Source: Sporosarcina ureae (lineage in GTDB: Bacteria > Bacillota > Bacilli > Bacillales_A > Planococcaceae). Taken from it: a stretch of DNA of 64,000 nucleotides. The stretch covers positions 3,240,001 to 3,304,000 of the forward strand of contig NZ_CP015207.1 in assembly GCF_002101375.1 (NCBI RefSeq). The letters run 5' to 3'. The position numbers were made by a program, and so were the translations under genes. Below the pieces are notes generated by a model. That model saw only the letters and a program-made list of their open reading frames with translations. It had not been told where the DNA came from and ran no database searches. This document shows positions 18,254 through 25,534 of this stretch, piece after piece; the first letter of the stretch is position 1; each line of letters begins with the position of its first letter.

Positions 18254-18475
18254 GTGCGGTGTTCATTAGAAAAAGCATTACGATACGATGATATTCTTGA
18301 AGTGATTTATGAAGCGAAAGATGGCTCCATTAGCAAGCGGAAAATACGTGTACTGAATTTACATGGCAAAACATTTACAGCGTACTGTTTTCTGCGTAAC
18401 TCCAAACGGACTTTCCTGATTGATCATGTACTGGCAGTCGTTCCTGTGGGTGTGAAAGAAACGGTTATAGTTTAA
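18254..18475 (+). CDS. Small WYL-domain-like protein
   Basis: The 73-residue protein starts at GTG 18254 after GGGAGGG. It contains IYEAKDGSISKRKIRVLNLH and AYCFLRNSKRTFLIDHVLAV. The spacing of arginine and aromatic residues recalls the ligand-sensing WYL fold of short Bacillus proteins, here without any DNA-binding domain. That assignment is by eye. A terminator follows, so it is monocistronic. Confidence 0.6.
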   Translation: MRCSLEKALRYDDILEVIYEAKDGSISKRKIRVLNLHGKTFTAYCFLRNSKRTFLIDHVLAVVPVGVKETVIV

Positions 18476-18498
18476 TCGAATAAATATATAAGGAACTC

Positions 18499-18537
18499 AA
18501 GCGATCTGTCCTATTTTCGGGGATACATCGCTTTTTT
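18499..18537 (+). terminator. Terminator after the small WYL-like gene
   Basis: AAGCGAT (18499-18505) pairs with ATCGCTT (18527-18533), with TCC/GGG inner pairing, followed by a T run. Confidence 0.75.
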
Positions 18538-18643
18538 ATTGTTCAAGATATGAAGTAATGCAACGTCAGAAAATCAAATTTCATATAAAACAAGACATTT
18601 CATGTATAATTTATATCATAATGATCTTTTTTGAGGTGAAGTT

Positions 18644-18766
18644 ATGATAGACCAGGAGATAACTAAAGTGAAATTTACTTGGTACTATAGACAAGAAGTT
18701 CAACATATAGTGGATAGCCAACAAATAGAGGAACAGATAGATGAGTTGAAACGTCATGTCATATGA
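18644..18766 (+). CDS. Small 40-residue protein coupled to mrfB
   Basis: ATG 18644 is preceded by TTGAGGTGA with proper spacing. The product begins MIDQEITKVKFTWYYRQEVQ and is helical and charged. The stop overlaps the mrfB start by 11 bases, and mrfB itself has only a weak ribosome-binding site, so this ORF may drive mrfB translation. I do not recognise a family. An AT-rich promoter-like stretch (TATAAT-like) lies at about 18605-18625. Confidence 0.55.
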   Translation: MIDQEITKVKFTWYYRQEVQHIVDSQQIEEQIDELKRHVI

Positions 18767-20030
18767 GCAGAAACTAATGGCGATGAAATCACTTTTGAAG
18801 AAGACGACAGTTGTTCAGGAAGTGGAAGAGACGTTCACAACACCACCAGCACCAAGCTATGAAAAACGCTGGTTGACGACGGGTATGGAGAAAATTGAAA
18901 ATCAATTTGGTGTCGTCTATAAACGTGTTATTCATTATCCGCTCGATACGATGCACGGTGATTTTCGTTTGGGTGATGTGAAGCAGAAGTTGATGAAATG
19001 GTCTGAAGCTAACTACTTGCACCCATTATCCCCAAATGCCGGTAAGCTACTATTTTTTGATACGGAGACAACAGGTTTAAAAGGCGCCGGTGCTGTCATT
19101 TTTTTAATTGGGCTATTGGAATTACAGTCCGATGAATTCGTTATGACACAGTACGTGTTGCCGAACCCTGATCATGAAGCGGCATTTCTTTATGCATCAG
19201 AATTATGGAGAGAAGGACTTACACTCGTCACATTTAACGGCAAAAGCTTTGATTTCCCTCAACTACAAACGCGTTGGTCATTACATCGGAAGTTGTTGCC
19301 GCCACTACCTATCCCACATCAAATCGATTTGTTGCATGGATCGCGCCGTATTTGGAAAGGGCAAATGGAATCATTCAAGTTGACCGAAGTGGAGAGAACA
19401 CAGCTAGGCTTTCATCGTAAAGACGATATACCTGGACATATGGCGCCTATTATTTATCAAGATGCGGTGAAAAACGGTCGTGCGGAAATTTTAATGAAAG
19501 TTATGTGGCATAATGAATGGGATATTCTATCGCTTGTGACGCTGTTTAGTCTTTCTACTGATATCATCATGGAAGAAGCTAGTCAGCAAAATGCTCAAAT
19601 TGCAACGAATATCGCTAAATGGTTCCAAGATCTTGGTTTGAAAGATCATAGTTTTATAGAACTTCAACGAATTGCGGAAGTGTACGGGACGAGTTATCCA
19701 ATGACGCATTATCATCTAGGTTTTTTACTGAAGCGTCATAAAGAATTCGATCGGGCGATTCGGTCATTTGATATTGTCGCAACGCATGGTACAGGCAGGG
19801 AACAGCTACTAGCGTATGAGGAACTGGCAAAGTTATATGAGCACCAAGTAAAGGATTATTCGCTCGCATATGAACACATACTAAGTGCGGGTCAACTATT
19901 GCAACAATCCAATGAATTTACACAACGTTTCAGCAATCGCATGAAGAAGTCATTAGCGAAACGGGAAATGCGAGTAAATAGAAAATTATTTCCTGGGCAA
20001 GCGCAAGAAGCGACGGATGAAGAGCAATAG
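18756..20030 (+). CDS. mrfB: MrfB (YprB) DEDD exonuclease of mitomycin repair
   Basis: The 424-residue protein has a DnaQ/RNase H-like 3'-5' exonuclease core (about 100-280). Its metal-binding acids are in LFFDTETTGLKG, LVTFNGKSFDFP and the C-terminal HNEWDILSLVTL. A TPR-like helical C terminus follows (YHLGFLLKRHKEFDRAIRSF, YEELAKLYEHQVKDYSLAYE). In B. subtilis MrfB pairs with the MrfA helicase to remove mitomycin C lesions. Here the two genes are about 6 kb apart, so mrfB must use another promoter, probably the one ahead of the 40-residue ORF. Confidence 0.9.
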   Translation: MSYEQKLMAMKSLLKKTTVVQEVEETFTTPPAPSYEKRWLTTGMEKIENQFGVVYKRVIHYPLDTMHGDFRLGDVKQKLMKWSEANYLHPLSPNAGKLLFFDTETTGLKGAGAVIFLIGLLELQSDEFVMTQYVLPNPDHEAAFLYASELWREGLTLVTFNGKSFDFPQLQTRWSLHRKLLPPLPIPHQIDLLHGSRRIWKGQMESFKLTEVERTQLGFHRKDDIPGHMAPIIYQDAVKNGRAEILMKVMWHNEWDILSLVTLFSLSTDIIMEEASQQNAQIATNIAKWFQDLGLKDHSFIELQRIAEVYGTSYPMTHYHLGFLLKRHKEFDRAIRSFDIVATHGTGREQLLAYEELAKLYEHQVKDYSLAYEHILSAGQLLQQSNEFTQRFSNRMKKSLAKREMRVNRKLFPGQAQEATDEEQ

Positions 20031-20107
20031 CCTTTTTCAGTAAGACAAAGAATGACAACATATGCTATAATGGCCTTATGGAATCATAGACGGAAGGACG
20101 TTTTGTC

Positions 20108-20407
20108 ATGGAATTAAAGCTAGAAACGAAAACGATTTTAGAAAAAGAATTTAAGCAAGCCATTCGAGGCTATAAGCAAGAAGAAGTGGACTGGTTTTTG
20201 GATGATGTCATTCAAGACTATGAAACATTTAAGAAAGAAATTGCACGTCTACAAGAGGAAAATATTAGATTAAAGTCGGAAGTAAACTCTTCACAAAGAC
20301 GTTCTGCAACACCGGCTCCTCAAACGACGAATATTGATATCATTCAGCGTATCGCAAATCTTGAAAGAGAAGTATTTGGTGATAAATTGGTTCAGCCTGA
20401 AGAGTAA
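20108..20407 (+). CDS. gpsB: GpsB cell-division/elongation adaptor
   Basis: The 99-residue DivIVA-like coiled-coil protein has the membrane-associating N terminus (LETKTILEKEFKQAIRGY, then KQEEVDWFLDD) that binds PBP tails. A coiled coil (about 35-65), a Ser/Pro linker and a short C-terminal helix (IDIIQRIANLEREVFG) follow. In B. subtilis GpsB recruits PBP1 between septal and lateral wall synthesis; the ponA product with its basic N-terminal tail is encoded 11 kb away. TATAAT at 20066-20071 is the probable -10 box, and GGAAGGACG the ribosome-binding site. Confidence 0.93.
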   Translation: MELKLETKTILEKEFKQAIRGYKQEEVDWFLDDVIQDYETFKKEIARLQEENIRLKSEVNSSQRRSATPAPQTTNIDIIQRIANLEREVFGDKLVQPEE

Positions 20408-20426
20408 AAAGTAATTTGACATAGGA

Positions 20427-20459
20427 GAACCGCCACAGTAAAATGTGGCGGTTCTTTTT
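20427..20459. terminator. Terminator after gpsB, shared with the convergent glycosylase gene
   Basis: A 10-bp stem GAACCGCCAC (20427-20436) / GTGGCGGTTC (20445-20454) with T run. The stop codon of the convergent gene lies at 20463. Confidence 0.88.
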
Positions 20460-20462
20460 GGA

Positions 20463-21137
20463 TTATGGAAGTCTATTTCTTGCTTCTATTAATTCCTCCA
20501 TTGAGTCAAAATCTTGAACAAAGCCCAGATGAATTGCTTCCCAAAGATAATGGGACACAATCGAGCGATAAGGCATCCATTGAGGGGATTTCTCAACAAG
20601 TAATTGACGCCGCTCCGACTTTTCAACGCCATACAGCCATTGTGCAGACCGTTGGATTCCTACATCGTCGATCGCAAGCACGTCTTGGCGGCCGAGTGAT
20701 AAAATCAAAAACATTTCTGCTGTCCATTTACCAATGCCTTTGACATTAGTTAATTGCTTGAGAATTGCGTCATCATCATAGGCTGCAATATTCCTGAGAT
20801 CCAGTTCACGATTCACAATTTTATCCGCAAGATCTTTTACATATTCCGCTTTTCTCATAGTTAATCCAACTTCTCTCAACTCTTCTTTAGAAGTGACTAA
20901 CAATCCGTCAACCGTTATATGGCCTCCAAGCAAATCCAACAAACGTGTGTAGATGGCACTTGCAGCACTGACTGAGATCTGTTGGCCGATAATCGAACGT
21001 ACAATGGAAGATAAATAATCTGATCGTAACGGAACTTCAAAATCACCAATTAGTGAAATCAACTGTTTAAGCTTTGGATCTGTTGCACATATAGATTGAA
21101 CTGCTGGATCCTGTGTACGTATATGAAGTTTCTCCAA
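20463..21137 (-). CDS. DNA-3-methyladenine glycosylase II-type (AlkA/HhH-GPD)
   Basis: The 224-residue HhH-GPD glycosylase removes alkylated bases. It has SIVRSIIGQQISVSAASAIY, the helix-hairpin-helix LTNVKGIGKWTAEMFLILSL and the catalytic aspartate in LAIDDVGIQR. No Fe-S cysteines follow, as expected for the AlkA branch. The start is TTG 21137 because AGAGGTGAG lies immediately upstream; a longer frame from ATG 21197 would overlap the preceding gene and lacks this signal. It is 38 bases downstream of the UvrA-like gene, so the two are probably one operon. Confidence 0.88.
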   Translation of the reverse strand: MEKLHIRTQDPAVQSICATDPKLKQLISLIGDFEVPLRSDYLSSIVRSIIGQQISVSAASAIYTRLLDLLGGHITVDGLLVTSKEELREVGLTMRKAEYVKDLADKIVNRELDLRNIAAYDDDAILKQLTNVKGIGKWTAEMFLILSLGRQDVLAIDDVGIQRSAQWLYGVEKSERRQLLVEKSPQWMPYRSIVSHYLWEAIHLGFVQDFDSMEELIEARNRLP

Positions 21138-21175
21138 GTCGCTCACCTCTTCTATTGATGTTAGATGGTAAAGAG

Positions 21176-23437
21176 TCAGACACCATCCTTTAACCACTTC
21201 GCCGTTAGCGTGTCTGCCGACAACATTTCTTGCGGTGTCCCTTCAAAAAGTATGGTTCCTCCACGTTTGCCACCGCCTGGACCTAGTTCGATTATCCAGT
21301 CACTCGCTGCAATGAAGTCTAGATTATGTTCAATGATTAGTACCGAATTTCCTTTGTTTACAAGTTTTTGGAACAATTCGAGTAGTTTACTATTATCGCT
21401 CATATGCAATCCTAATGAAGGTTCATCCAATAAATAGATTTGCCCTTCATTCTGTAAGTGACTCGCCAGTTTGAGTCGTTGTATTTCTCCACCGCTCAAT
21501 GAACTGGTTGTTTGTCCTAATGTAAGATAATCTAAACCGACTTCAGCTAGCATATCCATTCTTTTTACTATCTTGGGCATGACAAAATACTTTTTAGACT
21601 CGTCTACTGTCAACTCTAAGATGTCTGCGATGTTTTTCCCTTGGTACATATAGGAAAGAGCCTCATCGGAATAGCGTAATCCATCACAAGATTCGCAAAC
21701 AACTGTTACGGGATCCGCAAATGCCACATCTGGAGTGGTGACTCCTTTCCCATCACATACTGGGCAAGCCCCTAACGAGTTAAAGCTAAATAGACCAGCA
21801 GGCTGTCCCGTTTCTTTCGCGAGGATCTGCCGGATGTCGTCCATGATTCCCATATAGGTAGCTAGCGTGGAGCGGCTAGAAATTCCGATACGGCCTTGAC
21901 TTACTTTGATTAGATCGGGATATTTTGCCGAGAATGCGTCAAAGAGTAGAGAACTTTTACCTGAACCTGACACGCCGCAGACGGTAACGAAAACGTTTTT
22001 AGGGATGTCAATCGATACATCCTTTAAATTGTTATTATTCGCCCTAGTAATGGTGAAATAATCGTTTGACCGACGTGGATGCTGATTGATTTTCAGCTTG
22101 TGATCCAGTTTTGTTAAAGCAGACGCTGACAATCCATCAGGCTCTCCTTGATAGACAATTTCCCCACCCGCGGCACCTGCACCCGGACCCATTTCCACAA
22201 TCTCATCCGCTACCTTTATAACGGATAGGTCGTGTTCAATGACAATGACAGTATTATGATTAGCTTTCAGACTTCTAAGCATCTGGATGAGCATATCCAC
22301 TTCTTCCGGATGAAGCCCCGCGCTTGGTTCATCGAAAATATAGGTGATATTGTTTAAGCTGCTACCTAAATGCCGCGCAATTTTCACTCGTTGTGCTTCT
22401 CCGCCAGAAAGGGTTCCCATTTTTCTCGATAGACTTAAATAGCCGAGTCCCAATTCTATCAATTGCTGTACATTCGGAATCGCCTGTTGCGCAATGGACT
22501 TGCCTAGTGGATCACGTATATTTTTCATTTCTGGCAGAAGCTCTGTCAGTTCCAATTTATCGTATTCAGCAATATTAAGACCGTTAATTTTACACTTCAA
22601 TACTTCTGGGTTTAATCCTGAACCATCACAAGTAGGACATAATGTATGTGTAGATACTGCCAGTACATCCTCTTGTGAAGTTTGTTTAAGTTTCGTTATA
22701 TCCCGATTAATATAAAGACGTACGAATCTAGGTAATAAACCATCCCACTCATGATCATGCGGACCATCTTTCGTATGGAAGGGCGCAAACACTCTTTCAC
22801 CATCAGGCGGTCCATAGATCAATAAATTATATTGATCTTGTGGATACTCTTTGATTGGCAGATCGGGGTCGAATAATCCACCCGTCATCATCCATCTTCC
22901 TTGCCAACCAGAAGGGGACAGTGGCTTAAACTTTACAGCGTATTCTCGAAGCGATTGGTCTAGATCGATAATTTTATGTAAATCAGGGTAGACGACCTCG
23001 CCGAATCCATTACACTCTGGACATTTGCCAAATGAACTTTGACTCGAGAAATCCGTAGCAGAACCAATGGCAGGTGTACCGATGCGTGAAAACAAAAGAC
23101 GAATCAATGGGTGAATATCCATATATGTCCCGACTGTTGAGCGAGAATTGCCTCCAACAGGCTTTTGCTCCACGACAATAACTGGGCTCAAATGCTGCAT
23201 TAAATCAGCACCTGGTCTTTCATAACGAGGCATCTGGTTTCGTACATAAAGCGGATAGTTCAACGTCATCTGTCGTCTACTTTCCGTTGCCAGCGTGTCG
23301 AAAGCAACCGAGCTCTTCCCCGATCCTGATAAGCCGGTAAATACCGTGATTTCTTCTTTCCGCAAGTTCAAATCTATATGTTTTAAATTGTTTTCTCGGA
23401 GTCCCCGTAAAACAATTTCATCTTTGACTTCTTTCAT
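21176..23437 (-). CDS. Short UvrA-like ABC ATPase (UvrB-interaction domain absent)
   Basis: The 753-residue protein has two ABC modules, each with a P-loop (GLSGSGKSSVAFDTLA near residue 36; VSGSGKSSLLFDAF near 485). Each also has an ABC signature (LSGGEAQRVKIARHLG; LSGGEIQRLKLASHL) and a zinc module (CPECNGFGEV, CPTCDGSG; CPVCDGKG, CESCDGLRYS). It is about 200 residues shorter than housekeeping UvrA, which fits the paralogues known from drug-resistance loci (DrrC-like). Likely it binds DNA lesions or drug-DNA complexes. The downstream glycosylase suggests a damage-response pair; that is inference. Confidence 0.88.
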   Translation of the reverse strand: MKEVKDEIVLRGLRENNLKHIDLNLRKEEITVFTGLSGSGKSSVAFDTLATESRRQMTLNYPLYVRNQMPRYERPGADLMQHLSPVIVVEQKPVGGNSRSTVGTYMDIHPLIRLLFSRIGTPAIGSATDFSSQSSFGKCPECNGFGEVVYPDLHKIIDLDQSLREYAVKFKPLSPSGWQGRWMMTGGLFDPDLPIKEYPQDQYNLLIYGPPDGERVFAPFHTKDGPHDHEWDGLLPRFVRLYINRDITKLKQTSQEDVLAVSTHTLCPTCDGSGLNPEVLKCKINGLNIAEYDKLELTELLPEMKNIRDPLGKSIAQQAIPNVQQLIELGLGYLSLSRKMGTLSGGEAQRVKIARHLGSSLNNITYIFDEPSAGLHPEEVDMLIQMLRSLKANHNTVIVIEHDLSVIKVADEIVEMGPGAGAAGGEIVYQGEPDGLSASALTKLDHKLKINQHPRRSNDYFTITRANNNNLKDVSIDIPKNVFVTVCGVSGSGKSSLLFDAFSAKYPDLIKVSQGRIGISSRSTLATYMGIMDDIRQILAKETGQPAGLFSFNSLGACPVCDGKGVTTPDVAFADPVTVVCESCDGLRYSDEALSYMYQGKNIADILELTVDESKKYFVMPKIVKRMDMLAEVGLDYLTLGQTTSSLSGGEIQRLKLASHLQNEGQIYLLDEPSLGLHMSDNSKLLELFQKLVNKGNSVLIIEHNLDFIAASDWIIELGPGGGKRGGTILFEGTPQEMLSADTLTAKWLKDGV

Positions 23438-23574
23438 AATAATAGTCCTCCTTCAAACCATAATTACTAGTCTTGCTAGATGATTTCCCTATTTTGACGA
23501 AGTTACACTATACGATTAAATTTGTGTCGTTATTAGTTGGAAAATTGAATAATTACTGTATAAGAACTTATCTG

Positions 23575-23703
23575 CGCTCATTAATTCGTAGATGCGCTCA
23601 TACTTTCGCTTCAACCGCTCTTAACTTCCAATAATCGCTCATACCTTATCCAAATCCGCTCTATACTCAACTCTAACCGCTCACTAACTGTATTTAACCG
23701 CTC
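23575..23703 (+). repeat. Seven phased CGCTC (GAGCG on minus) units at 20-21-bp spacing
   Basis: CGCTC occurs at 23575, 23595, 23616, 23636, 23657, 23678 and 23699, with gaps of 20, 21, 20, 21, 21 and 21 bases. The rest of each unit is AT-rich and diverged. The array lies in the 380-bp region between the divergent UvrA-like gene and rnpB. The spacing equals two turns of B-DNA, so all units face the same side. I see no ORF here. Confidence 0.8.
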
Positions 23704-23781
23704 ATTACGCAAAAAAATCTACACTAATTCATTCTCCACATCACGCCAACTAATTAATCTGCCTTATTCCAAACGAATTTA

Positions 23782-23810
23782 TTGTATAACTAACTGATTT
23801 GGTGTATACT
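23782..23810 (+). promoter_or_regulatory. Promoter of rnpB
   Basis: TTGTAT (23782-23787) and TATACT (23805-23810) are separated by 17 bases. A start seven bases later falls at the first base of the predicted RNA. Confidence 0.75.
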
Positions 23811-23817
23811 CAGGAGT

Positions 23818-24214
23818 GCCATAGAGAGTATTCAGGTAATCGCTGCAACTTCGGTTGTAGAGGAAAGTCCATGCTCACACGGATCTGAGATGACCGTAGT
23901 GTTCGTGCTCGGTGAAAAAATAAGCCGGGGCAATGCATTTGCATTGATGGCGGGAATAACTCCTAAGTCTTCGGATATGGACTAGATTCTCTGAAAGTGC
24001 CACAGTGACGTAGTCGGCATGGAAACATGTCGAGTGGAACGGGTAAACCCCACGAGTGAGAAACCCAAATTATGGTAGGGGCGTTCTTCCGAAAGAATTC
24101 AATGGAGGAAGGAACAGGCAATTGTCTGTAGATAGATGATTACCACTTCAAGTACGAGGCGCGAGCCGTTTGAGTACCGAAGAACAAAACATGGCTTACA
24201 GAATACTCTATGGC
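23818..24214 (+). ncRNA. rnpB: RNase P RNA, type B (Bacillus class)
   Basis: This is the catalytic RNA that matures tRNA 5' ends together with RnpA. Conserved blocks are visible in order: GGTAATCGCTGC then GAGGAAAGTCCATGCTC, GAAAGTGCCACAGTGACG, TGGAACGGGTAAACCCC, GAGAAACCCAAATT, and ACAAAACATGGCTTACAG. The ends pair with each other (GCCATAGAGAGTATT with AATACTCTATGGC, one two-base bulge), setting the boundaries. It lies between gpsB and ypsC as in B. subtilis. Confidence 0.96.
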
Positions 24215-24231
24215 ATTTACCTTACAATTAG

Positions 24232-24263
24232 CTCTCCTACAGTTTTGGGAGAGTTTTTCTTTT
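24232..24263 (+). terminator. Terminator of rnpB
   Basis: CTCTCC (24232-24237) pairs with GGAGAG (24248-24253), followed by a long T-rich run. Confidence 0.82.
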
Positions 24264-24344
24264 TATAGAAACGAACGAATACATATACCTTTCCAAAGAT
24301 CGAAAGGACATATTGACCAGAAGTGAAGAATGGAGTGTTGAAAC

Positions 24345-25472
24345 ATGAGTGAATACAATTTAGTAGCAACTGCTGCGATGGGACTTGAATCTATCGTCGC
24401 GTCTGAAATAAAAGATCTTGGTTACGATTGCCAAACAGAGAACGGAAAAGTCTATTTTACGGGTGACGAAGAAGCAATTGCGAGAACGAATATGTGGTTG
24501 CGTGTAGGCGACCGTGTACGAATTATTGTGGGCGAATTCAAAGCCTTTACATTTGATGAGTTATTCGAACGGACGAAAGCTTTGCCTTGGGAAGAGTTCT
24601 TGCCGGTAGATGCGGCTTTCCCCGTTTCAGGTAAATCGGTTAAGTCAAAATTATTCAGTGTACCTGACTGTCAGGCGATTGTGAAGAAAGCGATCGTTGA
24701 ACGATTGAATAGTGCGTATAAACGAACTGGATTCTTAAGTGAATCAGGACCACTTTTTAAATTAGAAGTTTCTATATTAAAAGATCAAGTAACATTGACA
24801 ATAGACTCAAGCGGCCAAGGCTTGCATAAACGCGGCTACCGTATGGCTCAAGGGGATGCACCGCTAAAGGAAACGATGGCAGCTGCACTCGTTAAACTTT
24901 CTAAGTGGAGCCCGAATCGGCCATTTGTAGATCCATTCTGTGGTTCTGGTACGATTGCAATTGAAGCGGCCATGATTGGACAAAATTTAGCGCCAGGTTA
25001 TAATCGTTCCTTCTTAAGTGAAGAATGGCCTTGGATGAAAGCGGATGTGTGGGATCGTGTTCGCGAAGAAGTCGAGGACGTGGCGAAGTATGATTTAGCA
25101 CTTGATATTCGCGGGTTTGATGTAGATCACAATATCGTCTCTGTTGCACAGCGTAATGCTATGGAAGCAGGATTTACAGACTTGATTTCATTCGAACAGC
25201 GAGACGTGCGTGATTTGATACTGGAAGGACAAAATGGAGTCTTGATCGCCAATCCGCCATATGGTGAACGACTTGGTGAAGTGGAAGAAGCAGAAGATAT
25301 TGCCGGAGTACTTGGTGAGATTATGAAACAGTATCCATCATGGTCAGTATATATTTTATCTTCACTTGAAAACTATGAAACGATGTATGGCAAACGTGCA
25401 ACCAAAAAACGTAAACTATTTAACGGCTTCATCCGTACTGATTTATATCAGTTCTGGGGACAGCGTTCATAA
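24345..25472 (+). CDS. ypsC: THUMP-domain rRNA N2-guanine methyltransferase (RlmL/YpsC family)
   Basis: The 375-residue protein has an N-terminal ferredoxin-like/THUMP region (about 1-160). A Rossmann SAM-dependent methyltransferase follows, with PFVDPFCGSGTIAIEAAMIG as SAM motif I and the catalytic NPPYGERLG motif of N2-guanine methylases. By family it modifies 23S rRNA, like the N-terminal half of E. coli RlmKL. It follows rnpB, as ypsC does in B. subtilis, and precedes ypvA. The product begins MSEYNLVATAAMGLES. Confidence 0.9.
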   Translation: MSEYNLVATAAMGLESIVASEIKDLGYDCQTENGKVYFTGDEEAIARTNMWLRVGDRVRIIVGEFKAFTFDELFERTKALPWEEFLPVDAAFPVSGKSVKSKLFSVPDCQAIVKKAIVERLNSAYKRTGFLSESGPLFKLEVSILKDQVTLTIDSSGQGLHKRGYRMAQGDAPLKETMAAALVKLSKWSPNRPFVDPFCGSGTIAIEAAMIGQNLAPGYNRSFLSEEWPWMKADVWDRVREEVEDVAKYDLALDIRGFDVDHNIVSVAQRNAMEAGFTDLISFEQRDVRDLILEGQNGVLIANPPYGERLGEVEEAEDIAGVLGEIMKQYPSWSVYILSSLENYETMYGKRATKKRKLFNGFIRTDLYQFWGQRS

Positions 25473-25534
25473 TTAGACGGGCAGGAAGAGGAGTAGATCC
25501 CTCTTCCTTTCGCTTGCATTCAGGAGGAGTCAGT

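Noticed and set aside
20408-20462. Second small ORF on the plus strand after gpsB
   Set aside because: The plus-strand frame from 20465 is the complement of the glycosylase gene and starts within the terminator region.
23438-23817. tRNA or small protein between the UvrA-like gene and rnpB
   Set aside because: No cloverleaf or open frame is visible. The region holds only the phased repeat and the rnpB promoter.
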